From SXVE01 sp036388895 (GTDB lineage Bacteria; Acidobacteriota; Blastocatellia; Pyrinomonadales; Pyrinomonadaceae), in the NCBI GenBank assembly GCA_036388895.1, contig DASVQY010000030.1:22229-86228 (forward strand): a stretch of DNA of 64,000 bases, given 5' to 3'. The translations under genes were made by a program, and so were the position numbers. This document shows, piece after piece, positions 24,588 through 34,123 of this stretch. The notes beneath the pieces were generated by a model. That model was not told where the DNA came from, did not search any database, and saw nothing but the letters and a program-made list of their open reading frames with translations. Every line of letters begins with the position of its first letter. Position 1 is the stretch's first letter.

Positions 24588-26252
24588 TTACTCAACGGGT
24601 TTCCTTTTATACTTATGCGTGATCGGTCTTCTTCGCCCGACGCCGATTGCGTTGCGCGAAATAATAATTGTCGGCGGCAATTGCTGGCGTTTGAACTCGT
24701 TGGCGGGCGATTCGACTTTGTTCAAAACTTCGTAAACGAGATTTCGATCATTTCCCAAAGCAACGATTTCTTCGGGCGAGAGTTTATCTTCGAAATAACG
24801 CTCTAAAATCTTGTCCATCAATTCGTAAGGCGGCAAGCTGTCCTGGTCGAACTGATTCGGCGCGAGCTCGGCGGACGGTTTTTTATCAATGATTTTATTC
24901 GGAATCAGTTCGCGCCCCGCGTTTTTATTTATTTGACGAGCGATTTCCCACGCTTCGGTTTTCAAAACGTCGCCCAGAACCGCCAGACCGCCGTTCGTGT
25001 CGCCGTAAAGCGTGCAGTAACCGACGGCGAGTTCGGATTTGTTGCCGGTCGAAAGCAGCAATCTGCCTTCCGCGTTCGAAATCGCCATCAAAATCACGCC
25101 GCGCAGACGCGACTGCATATTTTCCGCCGCGAGAGATTCGCCGCCTCTCGTCGGTTTGTGCAGATTCATTTGTTTGAGCATCACTTCAAACGCGCCGGAA
25201 ATCGGCTCGATTCTGCCTTCGCAGCCGAGATTTTTTATTAACTCTTCCGAATCCTTGATACTTCCTTCCGATGAAAATGGCGAAGGCATCATCACGCACA
25301 GAAGGTTTTCCGCGCCTATAGCTTCAGCAGCAAGCGCCGCGACAAGCGTTGAATCAATTCCACCCGAAAGTCCCAAAACAGCTTTTACGAAACCGTTTTT
25401 CCGCGCGTAATCTTTTATTCCCAGAACAAGCGCCTGACGAATTGATTCGCATTCAGCGCCGGTAATTCCGCGCGAATCCGGCTGGTGAGCGTCGAGTTCA
25501 ACCGTTTCGACGAATTCTTCAAATGCCGTCGCCTGCAAAATAATGTCGCCTTCTTCGTCGGCAATCAAACTCGCGCCGTCAAAAACTATTCCGTCGTTTC
25601 CGCCGACTAAATTAACGAAAACAATCGGCTTCTTTTGTAATTTGGCGCGATGGGCGACCATCTCGCAGCGCAGTTTTATCTTGCCTTTGTTATACGGCGA
25701 AGCGTTAAGCGCGACGATCATTTCCGCGCCCTGCATCAGCAGTTCATCCGCTGGGTCAACATCATACAGACGCTCTTTCCAGAAAGTTTTATCGTTCCAG
25801 AAATCTTCGCAAACAACGACGCCAATTTTATGCCCGTTGATTTCAAACATTTTTCGCACGTCTGACGGTTCAAAATAACGCGGATCGTCGAAAACATCGT
25901 ATTCGGGCAAAAGCGTTTTATCGGCAAATCCGATGAGCTTTCCGTCGTGAATAACGGCAGCAGTATTGAAAAGCCTTTTCCCGTCAGTTTCCGTGTTGGG
26001 GCGAATCGTGCCGACAATGGCAATAATTCCTTTCGTCGCCGGAATAATTCGTTCCAGCGGCTCGAGTGAAGAAATAATAATGTCTCGATCTTGAAACCAA
26101 TCAAACGAAGTGTAGCCGTGAATCGCCACTTCGGGAAAAACGATCATATCCGATCCGTCGGCTTTCGCTTTTTCGATTGCCGCTAAAATTTTGGTGATAT
26201 TTCCATCAATATCACCATTTGTCGTGTTGATTTGTCCGATTGTAACTCTCAT
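24588..26252 (-). CDS. nadE: Glutamine-dependent NAD+ synthetase
   Basis: 554 residues. The N-terminal nitrilase-type amidase (1-260) supplies ammonia from glutamine: Glu41 in 'VFPEVAIHGY', Lys112 in 'ADKTLLPEYDVFDD' and Cys148 in 'VVVCEDFW' form the catalytic triad. The C-terminal synthetase (about 275-554) has the ATP P-loop 'LGLSGGIDSTLVAALAAEA' and 'LLLSTGNKSELAVGYCTLYGD', and it makes NAD from deamido-NAD. The size is normal for the two-domain type. It is the last of a run of minus-strand genes with DUF4242 and E1 beta upstream. Confidence 0.92.
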   Translation of the reverse strand: MRVTIGQINTTNGDIDGNITKILAAIEKAKADGSDMIVFPEVAIHGYTSFDWFQDRDIIISSLEPLERIIPATKGIIAIVGTIRPNTETDGKRLFNTAAVIHDGKLIGFADKTLLPEYDVFDDPRYFEPSDVRKMFEINGHKIGVVVCEDFWNDKTFWKERLYDVDPADELLMQGAEMIVALNASPYNKGKIKLRCEMVAHRAKLQKKPIVFVNLVGGNDGIVFDGASLIADEEGDIILQATAFEEFVETVELDAHQPDSRGITGAECESIRQALVLGIKDYARKNGFVKAVLGLSGGIDSTLVAALAAEAIGAENLLCVMMPSPFSSEGSIKDSEELIKNLGCEGRIEPISGAFEVMLKQMNLHKPTRGGESLAAENMQSRLRGVILMAISNAEGRLLLSTGNKSELAVGYCTLYGDTNGGLAVLGDVLKTEAWEIARQINKNAGRELIPNKIIDKKPSAELAPNQFDQDSLPPYELMDKILERYFEDKLSPEEIVALGNDRNLVYEVLNKVESPANEFKRQQLPPTIIISRNAIGVGRRRPITHKYKRKPVE

Positions 26253-26450
26253 TATCCGTTAAGTTTATGAAAGAAAACCTTCATAAGCAAATAAAAAAAA
26301 TATGGATTTTGAACGAAGCGGAAAGTAGTTCGGGTGAAAGCAAAGCATAATTATAAAAAGCGCCCAAGGAAGGAAAAGCTCAAAATGGCACTTAACAAAT
26401 CGAAGTTAAATGAGAACCGAAGATGATCTTCTTTTTATATTTCGGCAAAT

Positions 26451-26729
26451 TTAATGCACTTCGGCGGTTGTTGGATCAATAATCGCTTTAACTTCCGTAA
26501 TTTTGTTAGCCGGAAATCCGCCTTCTCTGGCATGTTCTTTAATAATTTCTTCGTTCGGCGCGATATAAACGCAATAAATTTTGTCGTCCGTAACGTAACT
26601 TTGAACCCATTGAATTTCAGTTCCAAGCTTACTTAAAACGCTGCACGAAGTTTGCGAAACGTTCCTCAACTGATCTGATGTCAAAGTTCCAGCACCGGGA
26701 AGTTCTCGTTCTATAACATATTTCGGCAT
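26451..26729 (-). CDS. DUF4242-type small protein
   Basis: 92 residues beginning MPKYVIERELPGAG, with 'VQSYVTDDKIYCVYIAPNEEIIKEHAREGGFPANKITEV'. This is the DUF4242 pattern, including the conserved 'H.R..GFP' His; one family member in Streptomyces binds nickel (SCO4226 type). SD GGAGA lies before the ATG. The role is unclear, possibly metal handling or a ferredoxin-like binding protein. It is between nadE and the E1 beta gene. Confidence 0.75.
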   Translation of the reverse strand: MPKYVIERELPGAGTLTSDQLRNVSQTSCSVLSKLGTEIQWVQSYVTDDKIYCVYIAPNEEIIKEHAREGGFPANKITEVKAIIDPTTAEVH

Positions 26730-26893
26730 AAATTTTCTCCATTCTTGATTTTGTTTTTACTTAAAATTTCTGCATTTGGCAACTTTACTGTGTAACGAAA
26801 AATTTATCATTTTGATTGCTCTGCTTTCGTGAAGCCGGAGTGTTAACGAAATAAAACAAAGACATAAAAATAAAATCTTTGTATTTTTCAATT

Positions 26894-27901
26894 TCAATAA
26901 TTTGCTAATTTTCGTGCCGCTTCGATGATTTCCGAGACTTGCGGCAGATAATAATCTTCCATTTGCGGCGCGAAGGGAACCGGCGCGTCAATGGAAGCGA
27001 CGCGAATTACCGGCGCGTCGAGCCATTCGAACGCTTCTTCGGCGATGATGGCGGAAATTTCGCCGCCGATTCCGCCGGTCAAACTCGCTTCGTGCAAAAC
27101 CATAGCGCGATTCGTTTTTTTGACGGTTGCCAGAATCGCTTCTTTATCGAGCGGCGCGAGCGAGCGCAAATCAATTACTTCAACGCTCAAACCGTCGGAT
27201 TTTTCGAGTTCGTCAGCCGCGTCCATCGCGTTCAAAACCTGTGCGCCGAATGTGATGATTGATAAATCTTTTCCTTCTCTCGCCGTCCGAGCCTTGCCGA
27301 TTTCGACGATGTAATCTTCTTCGGGCAATTGTTCGCGCAGGCGCGGCAGACGATAAAGCTTTTTATGTTCGAAAAACAGAACCGGATCGGGGTCACGAAT
27401 TGCCGCTTTTATCAAACCTTTCGCGTCATAAGCCGTTGAAGGCTCGACCATTTTCAAGCCAGCCGTGTTCAGAAAAAACGATTCGGCGTTTAAAGAGTGA
27501 AACGGACCGCCGCGCACGCCCGAACCGCACGGACCGCGAAAAACCGCTTGAATAGAACCGCACCCGCGATAACGCGATTTCGCCGCATAATTCGTCAGCA
27601 TATCGAATCCCGTCGAGATGAAATCAATAAACTGAAATTCAGCAACCGGTTTCATTCCCAAAAGCGCCGCGCCGCACGCCGCGCCGACGATGGCGGCTTC
27701 GGAAATCGGCGTGTCAATCATTCGTTCGGTGCCGAATTCGTCAATAAAACCTTCAGTCAGCTTAAACGCGCCGCCGTACGCGCCGATGTCTTCGCCGATG
27801 ACGAAAACCGTTTCGTCGCGCTTCATTTCCTCGTGAATGCCTTGCCGGATTGCTTCGATTAAAGTTAAGCCCTTTGTTTCCTGTTTTGTTGCTGTCGCCA
27901 T
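26894..27901 (-). CDS. 2-oxoacid dehydrogenase E1 beta subunit
   Basis: 335 residues. The text 'TLIEAIRQGIHEEMKRDETVFVIGEDIGAYGGAFKLTEGF' and 'MIDTPISEAAIVGAACGAALLGMKPVAEFQF' is the beginning of E1 beta, and the C-terminal transketolase domain 'VIDLRSLAPLDKEAILATVKKTNRAMVLHEA' and 'APVPFAPQMEDYYLP' follow. E1 beta pairs with E1 alpha (28550-29614, upstream on the same strand) to decarboxylate 2-oxoacids. The two subunit genes are separated by a small unrelated gene. The substrate is probably branched-chain or pyruvate. Confidence 0.9.
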   Translation of the reverse strand: MATATKQETKGLTLIEAIRQGIHEEMKRDETVFVIGEDIGAYGGAFKLTEGFIDEFGTERMIDTPISEAAIVGAACGAALLGMKPVAEFQFIDFISTGFDMLTNYAAKSRYRGCGSIQAVFRGPCGSGVRGGPFHSLNAESFFLNTAGLKMVEPSTAYDAKGLIKAAIRDPDPVLFFEHKKLYRLPRLREQLPEEDYIVEIGKARTAREGKDLSIITFGAQVLNAMDAADELEKSDGLSVEVIDLRSLAPLDKEAILATVKKTNRAMVLHEASLTGGIGGEISAIIAEEAFEWLDAPVIRVASIDAPVPFAPQMEDYYLPQVSEIIEAARKLANY

Positions 27902-28031
27902 TTTTAGTTAAACTCTTTAGCCCGTTTTCGCGAATTAATAATAATTTATACCGCTCGGCAAAGTATTTCCGTATCAGTGTGAATTTCGTTTCGTGCCGCT
28001 CAAAATATCAATATAAAAGTTACTGTTTGTC

Positions 28032-28466
28032 TTACGCCAAATCTTTCGTTTCTTCTTCGCTTTCTTCGAAAAGTCGGCTGACCGGAGTGTGCGTCGGCGG
28101 AAGCGATTCCTGATGTTCACTCATATCTTTTTGCAGTTTCTGAACCGCTTCTTTTGCGCGCTCGAAATCGTCCTTTTTAATCTTTAAAGTAATTTTGCCT
28201 TCGCGGTTCGGCATTTTGCTCAGTTTGGTAAAATCTTTCAGGCGAATTTCGATTTTTGCTCCCATTTTGAAAAAGCCTTTGCGAAATTTTACGTCTAAAA
28301 TCTCGTCAATTGCGATGCGCGCTTCTTTTACTCCGTCCTTGATAATCCCGAAAAGTTTCGATTCAAACTCCAGAATGATTCCGGCGGACGAAAACTTCGC
28401 CATTCCGTCAATTTGCGACAGTCCGCTTTCGGTTTTAAATGGAACGCTGGTAAAGCCTACTTTCAT
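28032..28466 (-). CDS. Small protein between E1 subunits, unknown
   Basis: 144 residues from the ATG at 28466 (MKVGFTSVPFKTESG); an upstream ATG at 28493 adds nine hydrophobic residues and is less likely. The sequence has alternating hydrophobic and charged beta-like segments ('GIILEFESKLFGIIKDGVKEARIAIDEILDVKFR') resembling a PH/GRAM-like domain, then a helical segment with 'DDFERAKEAVQKLQKD' and an acidic tail. No family is recognised with certainty. It is positioned between the E1 alpha and E1 beta genes, all on the minus strand. Confidence 0.55.
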   Translation of the reverse strand: MKVGFTSVPFKTESGLSQIDGMAKFSSAGIILEFESKLFGIIKDGVKEARIAIDEILDVKFRKGFFKMGAKIEIRLKDFTKLSKMPNREGKITLKIKKDDFERAKEAVQKLQKDMSEHQESLPPTHTPVSRLFEESEEETKDLA

Positions 28467-28549
28467 AAGTTGTAAAAGAAAAAGAAGTTTCAATTAAGGT
28501 TGTTCGTCACAAACTGTATTTACACAATCAAGCAAAGTTTAGAACAACT

Positions 28550-29614
28550 TTATTTTTCCAAAACTTTTTTCTTGAAAGCCGGTTTAACGATTCGATTGTC
28601 GAAAACGTCGTAAGCCGCCGATTCCGGTTCGGGCAGCGCCGCCGATTCTGCGATTGCCAATTCATCGTCCAAATATTTTTCGATTTCCGCGATAATTTCG
28701 CTCAGTTCGTCGGCTGAGGCAATTTCTTCTTCTTTTAAAAATCTTTCGTAACGATCAATCGGGTCGTTGTTTTTCGCCCAAAATTCGATTTCGCCCGCGG
28801 GAACGTAACTTTGATTGTCGTGTTCGGCGTGACCTTTGCGGCGGTACGTCATCGCTTCGATTAAAACGGAACCGTTTCCGCCGCGAGCGTGTTCGACCGC
28901 GCGTTTCATAGTTTCGTAGGAAGCGACGATATCGTTGCCGTCAACTGATAAGCCTAAAATGCCGTATCCGACTGCTTTATCAACGAAATGCGCCGCAGCG
29001 GTTTGATTGCGTGTCGGCGTTGAATAAGCGTAGCCGTTGTTTTCGATGATTGTAATCAGAGGCAATTTTTGCACCGCGGCGAAATTCACGCCTTCGTGAA
29101 AAGCGCCGGTGGACGATGCGCCTTCGCCGATGTATGCGACGGCAACGCGATCCTGCTTTTTCATCCGCGCCGCCAGCAAAACGCCCGCCATTACCGGAAT
29201 CATATCGCCGAGATGCGAAATCGGACCGACAAAACCTTTTTCCAGATCGGCGAAATGAAACTGAACGTCGGTTGCGCGGCTCGGCGCGTTGCCTTTTCCG
29301 AGATACTGAGCGAAGATCGTGCGCGGCAAAATTCCTTTCACGAAGCAAGCGCCGATGTCGCGAATAAGAGGCGCGATAAAATCCTGCGGCTGCAAAGCGT
29401 AAGCCGTTCCGACCGCCGTTGCTTCCTGTCCCAAAGACGTAAAAACTCCGCCCGTTAATTTCGCCTGTCGCTTGAGCCGAACGGTCACTTCGTCGAACAT
29501 TCTCGTCATTTTGACGAAGCGGTAAAGTTCGATAAATTGCTCTTTGGAAAGTGATGTTTCCGACGTGCAGCTCAAAGGTTTTTCAGATTTTTGCAGATTG
29601 GTTTTCGCCGACAT
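28550..29614 (-). CDS. 2-oxoacid dehydrogenase E1 alpha subunit
   Basis: 354 residues. The thiamine-diphosphate motif is 'YIGEGASSTGAFHEGVNFAAVQKLPLITIIENNGYAYSTP' in outline (GEG ... ENN). Earlier 'GQEATAVGTAYAL' and later 'AMTYRRKGHAEHDNQSYVP' fit the E1 alpha of branched-chain or acetoin/pyruvate dehydrogenases. It works with E1 beta, E2 (19415-21352) and E3 (32599-34008) to convert 2-oxoacids to acyl-CoA. The first 20 residues are a loose polar leader. The order on the strand is E1 alpha, unknown small gene, E1 beta. Confidence 0.9.
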   Translation of the reverse strand: MSAKTNLQKSEKPLSCTSETSLSKEQFIELYRFVKMTRMFDEVTVRLKRQAKLTGGVFTSLGQEATAVGTAYALQPQDFIAPLIRDIGACFVKGILPRTIFAQYLGKGNAPSRATDVQFHFADLEKGFVGPISHLGDMIPVMAGVLLAARMKKQDRVAVAYIGEGASSTGAFHEGVNFAAVQKLPLITIIENNGYAYSTPTRNQTAAAHFVDKAVGYGILGLSVDGNDIVASYETMKRAVEHARGGNGSVLIEAMTYRRKGHAEHDNQSYVPAGEIEFWAKNNDPIDRYERFLKEEEIASADELSEIIAEIEKYLDDELAIAESAALPEPESAAYDVFDNRIVKPAFKKKVLEK

Positions 29615-29669
29615 TCTATTTCTACTCGCCTTTTACTTATTTTTTACTTGGTTTTTACTTGGTTTTTCT

Positions 29670-29918
29670 TTATTTCTTCTTCGCAAAATATTTAATGATT
29701 CCGTAGATGCTGATCAGCACCCAAAAAAATTCTACGATGAACGCCGAAAAATTAAAATTGAAGACGAGCGAAAAGATAATCAAACTCGCGCCTGCGGCGT
29801 TGAGCACCGAGTAAATCAAAGATTCGCTTTTGATTTTTTCGGCTTGCAGCAAAATATACGTGAGAATGATGAGAAAAACGCCGACCGAACCGACAAAATC
29901 GTAAAGTGTATAGTTCAT
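29670..29918 (-). CDS. CBU_0592-like small membrane protein
   Basis: 82 residues with three hydrophobic segments ('DFVGSVGVFLIILTYILLQ', 'IYSVLNAAGASLIIFSLVF', 'AFIVEFFWVLISIYGIIKYF'). The spacing and the 'NAAGA' turn fit the CBU_0592 family of small SemiSWEET-like membrane proteins of unknown function. It is followed upstream by another small membrane gene (29926-30084), seven bases away. Confidence 0.7.
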   Translation of the reverse strand: MNYTLYDFVGSVGVFLIILTYILLQAEKIKSESLIYSVLNAAGASLIIFSLVFNFNFSAFIVEFFWVLISIYGIIKYFAKKK

Positions 29919-29925
29919 CCGATTG

Positions 29926-30084
29926 TCATTTTACGCTTTTTCCGCGAAATGTGTTGACCACCCCGAGAACCAGAAATACCGAACCGAGAGCGGCGTAAAC
30001 AGACCTCGATTCAGTTGAAAGAAAAGCCGCAATGTAAAAAAGAATTGAGGCGACAAAAAATAATTTGGGTGCGTGTTTTTTCAT
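29926..30084 (-). CDS. 52-residue membrane protein
   Basis: From the ATG at 30084 the product is MKKHAPKLFFVASILFYIAAFL and so on: two hydrophobic segments, a short loop 'STESRSVYAALG', and the end 'TFRGKSVK'. The frame runs further upstream, but the upstream codons do not look like a start. The small gap to the CBU_0592-like gene suggests co-transcription. No known family. Confidence 0.6.
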   Translation of the reverse strand: MKKHAPKLFFVASILFYIAAFLSTESRSVYAALGSVFLVLGVVNTFRGKSVK

Positions 30085-30163
30085 AAATAATAAAGTTTCG
30101 ATTGTAAAATGGTATATCTCAAACGATAAATACGTTTTATTTGACCAAAAAGATGCGCCAAAA

Positions 30164-31204
30164 TTATTCTTCACTAATCGGAAGTTTAGCGACCAAGCCG
30201 TTCGCTCCAACCGCCCAAATCGCGTTTTCGCCCTTTGCTTGCACGGCATTGTAATTTTCTTTATCAATGTTCATCCAAATTCTGCCGCCGTCTCTGGAAA
30301 TGTCCGAGCCGTTTGAGCCGACGGCGATTAAAGTTTTTTTATCAATGTAAGCGACGCCCGAACGATAGCCGTTCAAGCCTTTTCCCGCAACCCACGTCGC
30401 GCCGCCGTCATACGTGAAAGCCAGATTGTTAATCGTTTCATTCGGCTTTTCGTAATTTCCGCCGACGATAACGCCGTTTTGCGCGTCGTACATCGCAATC
30501 GAAAAAATTCCGCTGCCCGCCGTGCCTTTGACAATCGGCGTGTCGGCGACCGACCACGTTTTTCCGCGATTATTCGAGCGAAAAACACGAGCGTCATTTC
30601 CGCCGGTGACGAGAAAGACGTTGTTTCTGCCCTGCGTAATCAAACACGTTCCGCTCGCCGCAAATGCCGCTTCGCCCGCTTTTGCCGGCGGCATCTTGTT
30701 TCTCGGCAGATATCTCCAGGTTTCGCCTTTATCGGTTGCGATCAAAATATATTTGCCGTCAGCCGGATCGCTCATAGCGATTCCGCTCGTTTTGTTCCAG
30801 AAAGCGACTGCGTCGAAAAACGCTTTGGGGTTGCCGTTTTTAAATTGCAGTTTCCAGGTTTTACCGCCGTCAGCCGTTTTGTAGATGCGCGAATTTTCGC
30901 CTTCGCCGATGCTCAAAATATACGCCGTGTTCGCGTCGAAAGCCTCGACATCGCGGAAATCCAATTTTTCCGCTCCCGGAACAACGCCGACCGTCCAGGT
31001 TTTACCGCCGTCAACCGTTTTCAAAAACGTTCCGCCCGTTCCGCTCGCCCATATTATTTTCTCATTAACGACGGAAAGACCGCGCAAACTCGCTTTTGTA
31101 TCAACCTCTTGCTTTTGCCACTGCGCGCTCACGCCTAAAATTAAAAACGTAAGATTTATTAATAAAAGAATTGCCGCTTGTCGCAGTTTTGTTTTGATTT
31201 TCAT
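30164..31204 (-). CDS. YCF48-like beta-propeller secreted protein
   Basis: 346 residues with a signal peptide (to about 'GVSAQW'). Repeated 'TVDGGKTWTV', 'TADGGKTWKLQF', 'ATDKGETWRYL', 'SNNRGKTWSV', 'TYDGGATWVAG' and 'SRDGGRIWMN' motifs are BNR/sialidase-type Asp-box blades of a propeller like the photosystem II assembly factor YCF48. In heterotrophs these are mostly extracellular proteins of unknown substrate. It is a separate unit in the minus-strand block, upstream of the small membrane genes. Confidence 0.8.
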   Translation of the reverse strand: MKIKTKLRQAAILLLINLTFLILGVSAQWQKQEVDTKASLRGLSVVNEKIIWASGTGGTFLKTVDGGKTWTVGVVPGAEKLDFRDVEAFDANTAYILSIGEGENSRIYKTADGGKTWKLQFKNGNPKAFFDAVAFWNKTSGIAMSDPADGKYILIATDKGETWRYLPRNKMPPAKAGEAAFAASGTCLITQGRNNVFLVTGGNDARVFRSNNRGKTWSVADTPIVKGTAGSGIFSIAMYDAQNGVIVGGNYEKPNETINNLAFTYDGGATWVAGKGLNGYRSGVAYIDKKTLIAVGSNGSDISRDGGRIWMNIDKENYNAVQAKGENAIWAVGANGLVAKLPISEE

Positions 31205-31218
31205 TGATTTATAAATCT

Positions 31219-32454
31219 TTAATAAACCATTCTGGTTTTTATAGTGCTTTTGACCTCGCGCAAAATCTCAAACGCTTCTCTCGATAATTTCGTGTCAATA
31301 TCGAGAATTACATAGCCGATTTCTTCGTTCGTTTTCAGATACTGACCCAAAATATTAATACCCCGCTCGGACAATTTCGAGTTTATTTCACTCAAAACGC
31401 CGGGAATATTTTCGTGAATGTGCAGAATCCGGTGCGTTCCGGCTTGCGGCGGCAGATTGAGTTCGGGAACCGTGTGCGAGCCGATAGAAGTTCCGAGTTC
31501 CAAATAATTTATCAATTTAGCCGTCACGTCAAAACCGATATTCGCTTGCGCTTCTTCGGTCGAGCCGCCGATGTGCGGCGTTAATATAACGTTCGGCAGA
31601 TTTTGCAGACCGCTCGAAAAGGCGTCGCCGTTTTTCTCCGGTTCTTCGGGAAAAACGTCCACGCCCGCGCCGCTGATCGTGCCGTTTTCGATGTATTTTT
31701 TGAGCGCCTCCAAATCAACTACGTCGCCGCGGCTGTAATTGAGAAAAATCGTTCCTTTCTGCATCGCCGCGAGCGTTTCTTCGTTAATCATTCCGCGTGT
31801 CGTAGCGTCGGACGGAACGTGCAGAGTAACGATATTCGACTGCTGCAAAAGCTCGCGCAAATCTCTGATTTGTTTAGCGTTTCCGTGCGGCAATTTCGTC
31901 ACCGCGTCGTAATAAATCACGTTCATGCCGAGCGCTTCAGCCATCACGGAAACCTGCGAACCGATGTTGCCGTAACCGATAATTCCCAGAGTTTTTCCGC
32001 GCAGTTCGTAACTTCCCGCCGAATCCTTGAGCCAAACGCCCAGATGCGCGGCGATATTTTTATCCGTGATCCGGCGAATCAACATCACGCATAATCCGAT
32101 TATCAATTCCGCAACCGAGCGAGTATTGGAATAAGGCGCGTTAAAAACGGCGACGCCGCTTTGCGTGGCGGCTTTCAAATTTATCTGGTTAACGCCGATA
32201 CAAAACGCGCCGATTGCCAGAAGTTTGTCGGCATTTTCAAAGACGTTTTCCGTAACCTGCGTTTTCGAGCGGATTCCCAAAATATGCACGCCTTTGATTT
32301 CCTCGATCAAATCCGCTTCGCTCAAAGCGCCCGAAAGTTTTTTGATTTCCGCATAACCGCTTTGTTTTAATTCCGCAACCGCCGAATCAGAAATGTTTTC
32401 GAGAAGCAAAATTTTAATTTTATTTCGCGGATAAGATGTTTGCTCAGTTTTCAT
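31219..32454 (-). CDS. serA: D-3-phosphoglycerate dehydrogenase
   Basis: 411 residues from the ATG at 32454; an upstream in-frame ATG at 32475 lies within the previous gene's terminator. The NAD-binding core has 'TLGIIGYGNIGSQVSVMAEALGM' and the catalytic 'PHIGGSTEEAQ' with the Arg/Glu/His set typical of the D-2-hydroxyacid family. The tail is an ACT domain ('HIHENIPGVLSEINSKLSERGINILGQY'), as in E. coli SerA, which gives feedback inhibition by serine. It performs the first step of serine synthesis. Confidence 0.92.
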   Translation of the reverse strand: MKTEQTSYPRNKIKILLLENISDSAVAELKQSGYAEIKKLSGALSEADLIEEIKGVHILGIRSKTQVTENVFENADKLLAIGAFCIGVNQINLKAATQSGVAVFNAPYSNTRSVAELIIGLCVMLIRRITDKNIAAHLGVWLKDSAGSYELRGKTLGIIGYGNIGSQVSVMAEALGMNVIYYDAVTKLPHGNAKQIRDLRELLQQSNIVTLHVPSDATTRGMINEETLAAMQKGTIFLNYSRGDVVDLEALKKYIENGTISGAGVDVFPEEPEKNGDAFSSGLQNLPNVILTPHIGGSTEEAQANIGFDVTAKLINYLELGTSIGSHTVPELNLPPQAGTHRILHIHENIPGVLSEINSKLSERGINILGQYLKTNEEIGYVILDIDTKLSREAFEILREVKSTIKTRMVY

Positions 32455-32473
32455 AAAAAGACAGATTATAAAC

Positions 32474-32503
32474 AAAAAACGAGAACGAACGAATCGCTCT
32501 CGT
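32474..32503 (-). terminator. Terminator after the E3 gene
   Basis: Read on the minus strand, ACGAGAGCG pairs with CGTTCTCGT (arms 32495-32503 and 32479-32487, one G-U) through a 7-base loop, followed by TTTTTT (32474-32479). It ends the E3 transcript between the E3 stop and serA. Confidence 0.75.
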
Positions 32504-32598
32504 CGGTTGTCGTATTTTCCTTTCAGCTTGTAACTTTCAAGCCAGCTATTTGAAAATAAACTTCATAACATCAACATGTTAATGTCGAAAATGACCCG

Positions 32599-34008
32599 TT
32601 AAATATGAATCGTCAAATCGTGAACGCCTTCCGCCGCCTCCATAACCGATTCTGAAACAGTCGGGTGCGCGTGAATAGTTCTGCCCAATTCATCGGCGGT
32701 TGATTCAAGCTGCATTGCGACGCAGGCTTCGGCAAGCAGTTCCGTCGCGTGCGGTCCGATGATGTGGACGCCGAGAACTTCATCGTATTTTTTCTCGGAG
32801 ACGATTTTCACGAAGCCGTCGGTTTCGCCTAAAATTCTGGCTTTACCGGATGCCGAGAAAGGGAACTTGCCGACTTTTACGTCATAGCCTTCTTCGCGGG
32901 CTTTGGCTTCGGTCAAACCGACTGAAGCGACTTCCGGGTCGCAGTATGTGCAGTTAGGAACGAGGCGCATATTTATCGGTTCGACTTTTTTGCCCGCGAT
33001 TCTTTCGACGACCATAATTCCTTCTTTTGACGCGAGATGCGCGAGCCACGGCGTGGCGATTACGTCGCCGATCGCGAAAATGCCCGGTTCGTCGGTTTCG
33101 CAGAACTCGTTTACTTCGACAGTTCCGCGCTGTGAAAGTTTGACTTTCGTGTTTTCCAAGCCTAAACCTTCCAAATAAGGCATTCGCCCGACGGCGACGA
33201 GGAACATTTCGGCTTCATAGGAAACGTCAGCGCCTTTGTCGTTTTTGCCGGTCGCTTTGACGCCGTTTTTCGTTTTTTCGATTTTTTCCAGCTTTATTCC
33301 GGTTTCAACTTTAATCCCTTGTTTTTTGAAGCTGCGGGCGAGTTCTTTGGAAACTTCTTCGTCTTCGACCGGAACGATGCGCGGCATAAATTCGACTATT
33401 GTCGTTTCGCAGCCGAAACGCGCGTAAACCGAAGCGAATTCGACGCCGACCGCACCCGAACCCATAACGATCATTGATTTCGGGACGCTTTCGAGTTCTA
33501 AAATCTGGTCGGAATTGACGACTTGTTTGCCGTCGGTTTCAAAGCCAGGAAACGGTTTGACGACCGAGCCGGTGGCGATGATGATGTTTTTCGTTTCGAT
33601 TGTTTCTTTCGCGCCGCCGTCTTTCGTGACTTCGATTTTTCCTTTGCCGACGATTTTGCCAAAGCCGTTGTAAACCGCGATTTTATGTTTTTTCATCAGG
33701 TAAGTAACGCCAGCCGCGTTTTTATCAACAATCGCGCTTTTGCGTTTCTGCACCTGCGTCCAATCGAATCCGAGATTGTCGATCTTGATTCCGTGTTCGG
33801 CGAAATGTCCGGCTTTTTCATATAAATACGCTGACTGCAAAAGAGCTTTTGTCGGAATACAGCCGCGCAAACCGCACGTTCCGCCGAGCTTCGCGCCGTT
33901 TTCCTTTTCGATAATCGCTACTTTAAGTCCGAGCTGCGCGGCGCGAACCGCTGCGACATAGCCGCCCGGTCCCGCGCCGATAATCGTTACGTCAAATTGT
34001 TCTGCCAA
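32599..34008 (-). CDS. lpd: Dihydrolipoyl dehydrogenase (E3)
   Basis: 469 residues. FAD-binding 'VTIIGAGPGGYVAAVRAAQLG', the redox disulfide Cys45 and Cys50 in 'GGTCGLRGCIPTK', NAD-binding 'MIVMGSGAVGVEFASVYARFG' and the C-terminal catalytic 'TIHAHPTVSESVMEA' with His and Glu are all present. It reoxidises the lipoyl groups of E2. The usual 'GGTCLNVGC' text is changed to 'GGTCGLRGC', with the Cys spacing kept. It begins a transcript ended by a strong terminator, separate from E1 and E2. Confidence 0.93.
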   Translation of the reverse strand: MAEQFDVTIIGAGPGGYVAAVRAAQLGLKVAIIEKENGAKLGGTCGLRGCIPTKALLQSAYLYEKAGHFAEHGIKIDNLGFDWTQVQKRKSAIVDKNAAGVTYLMKKHKIAVYNGFGKIVGKGKIEVTKDGGAKETIETKNIIIATGSVVKPFPGFETDGKQVVNSDQILELESVPKSMIVMGSGAVGVEFASVYARFGCETTIVEFMPRIVPVEDEEVSKELARSFKKQGIKVETGIKLEKIEKTKNGVKATGKNDKGADVSYEAEMFLVAVGRMPYLEGLGLENTKVKLSQRGTVEVNEFCETDEPGIFAIGDVIATPWLAHLASKEGIMVVERIAGKKVEPINMRLVPNCTYCDPEVASVGLTEAKAREEGYDVKVGKFPFSASGKARILGETDGFVKIVSEKKYDEVLGVHIIGPHATELLAEACVAMQLESTADELGRTIHAHPTVSESVMEAAEGVHDLTIHI

Positions 34009-34123
34009 TTTCTTATCCTCTTCTAATTAAAATTTTATTGAATAGCAAAAAAGCTATTATAAGAATTTCCCGCCGCATTCGCTAGTTTGCTTGTCGGAAG
34101 TTGCGTTAAACTAATTTCAAGTT

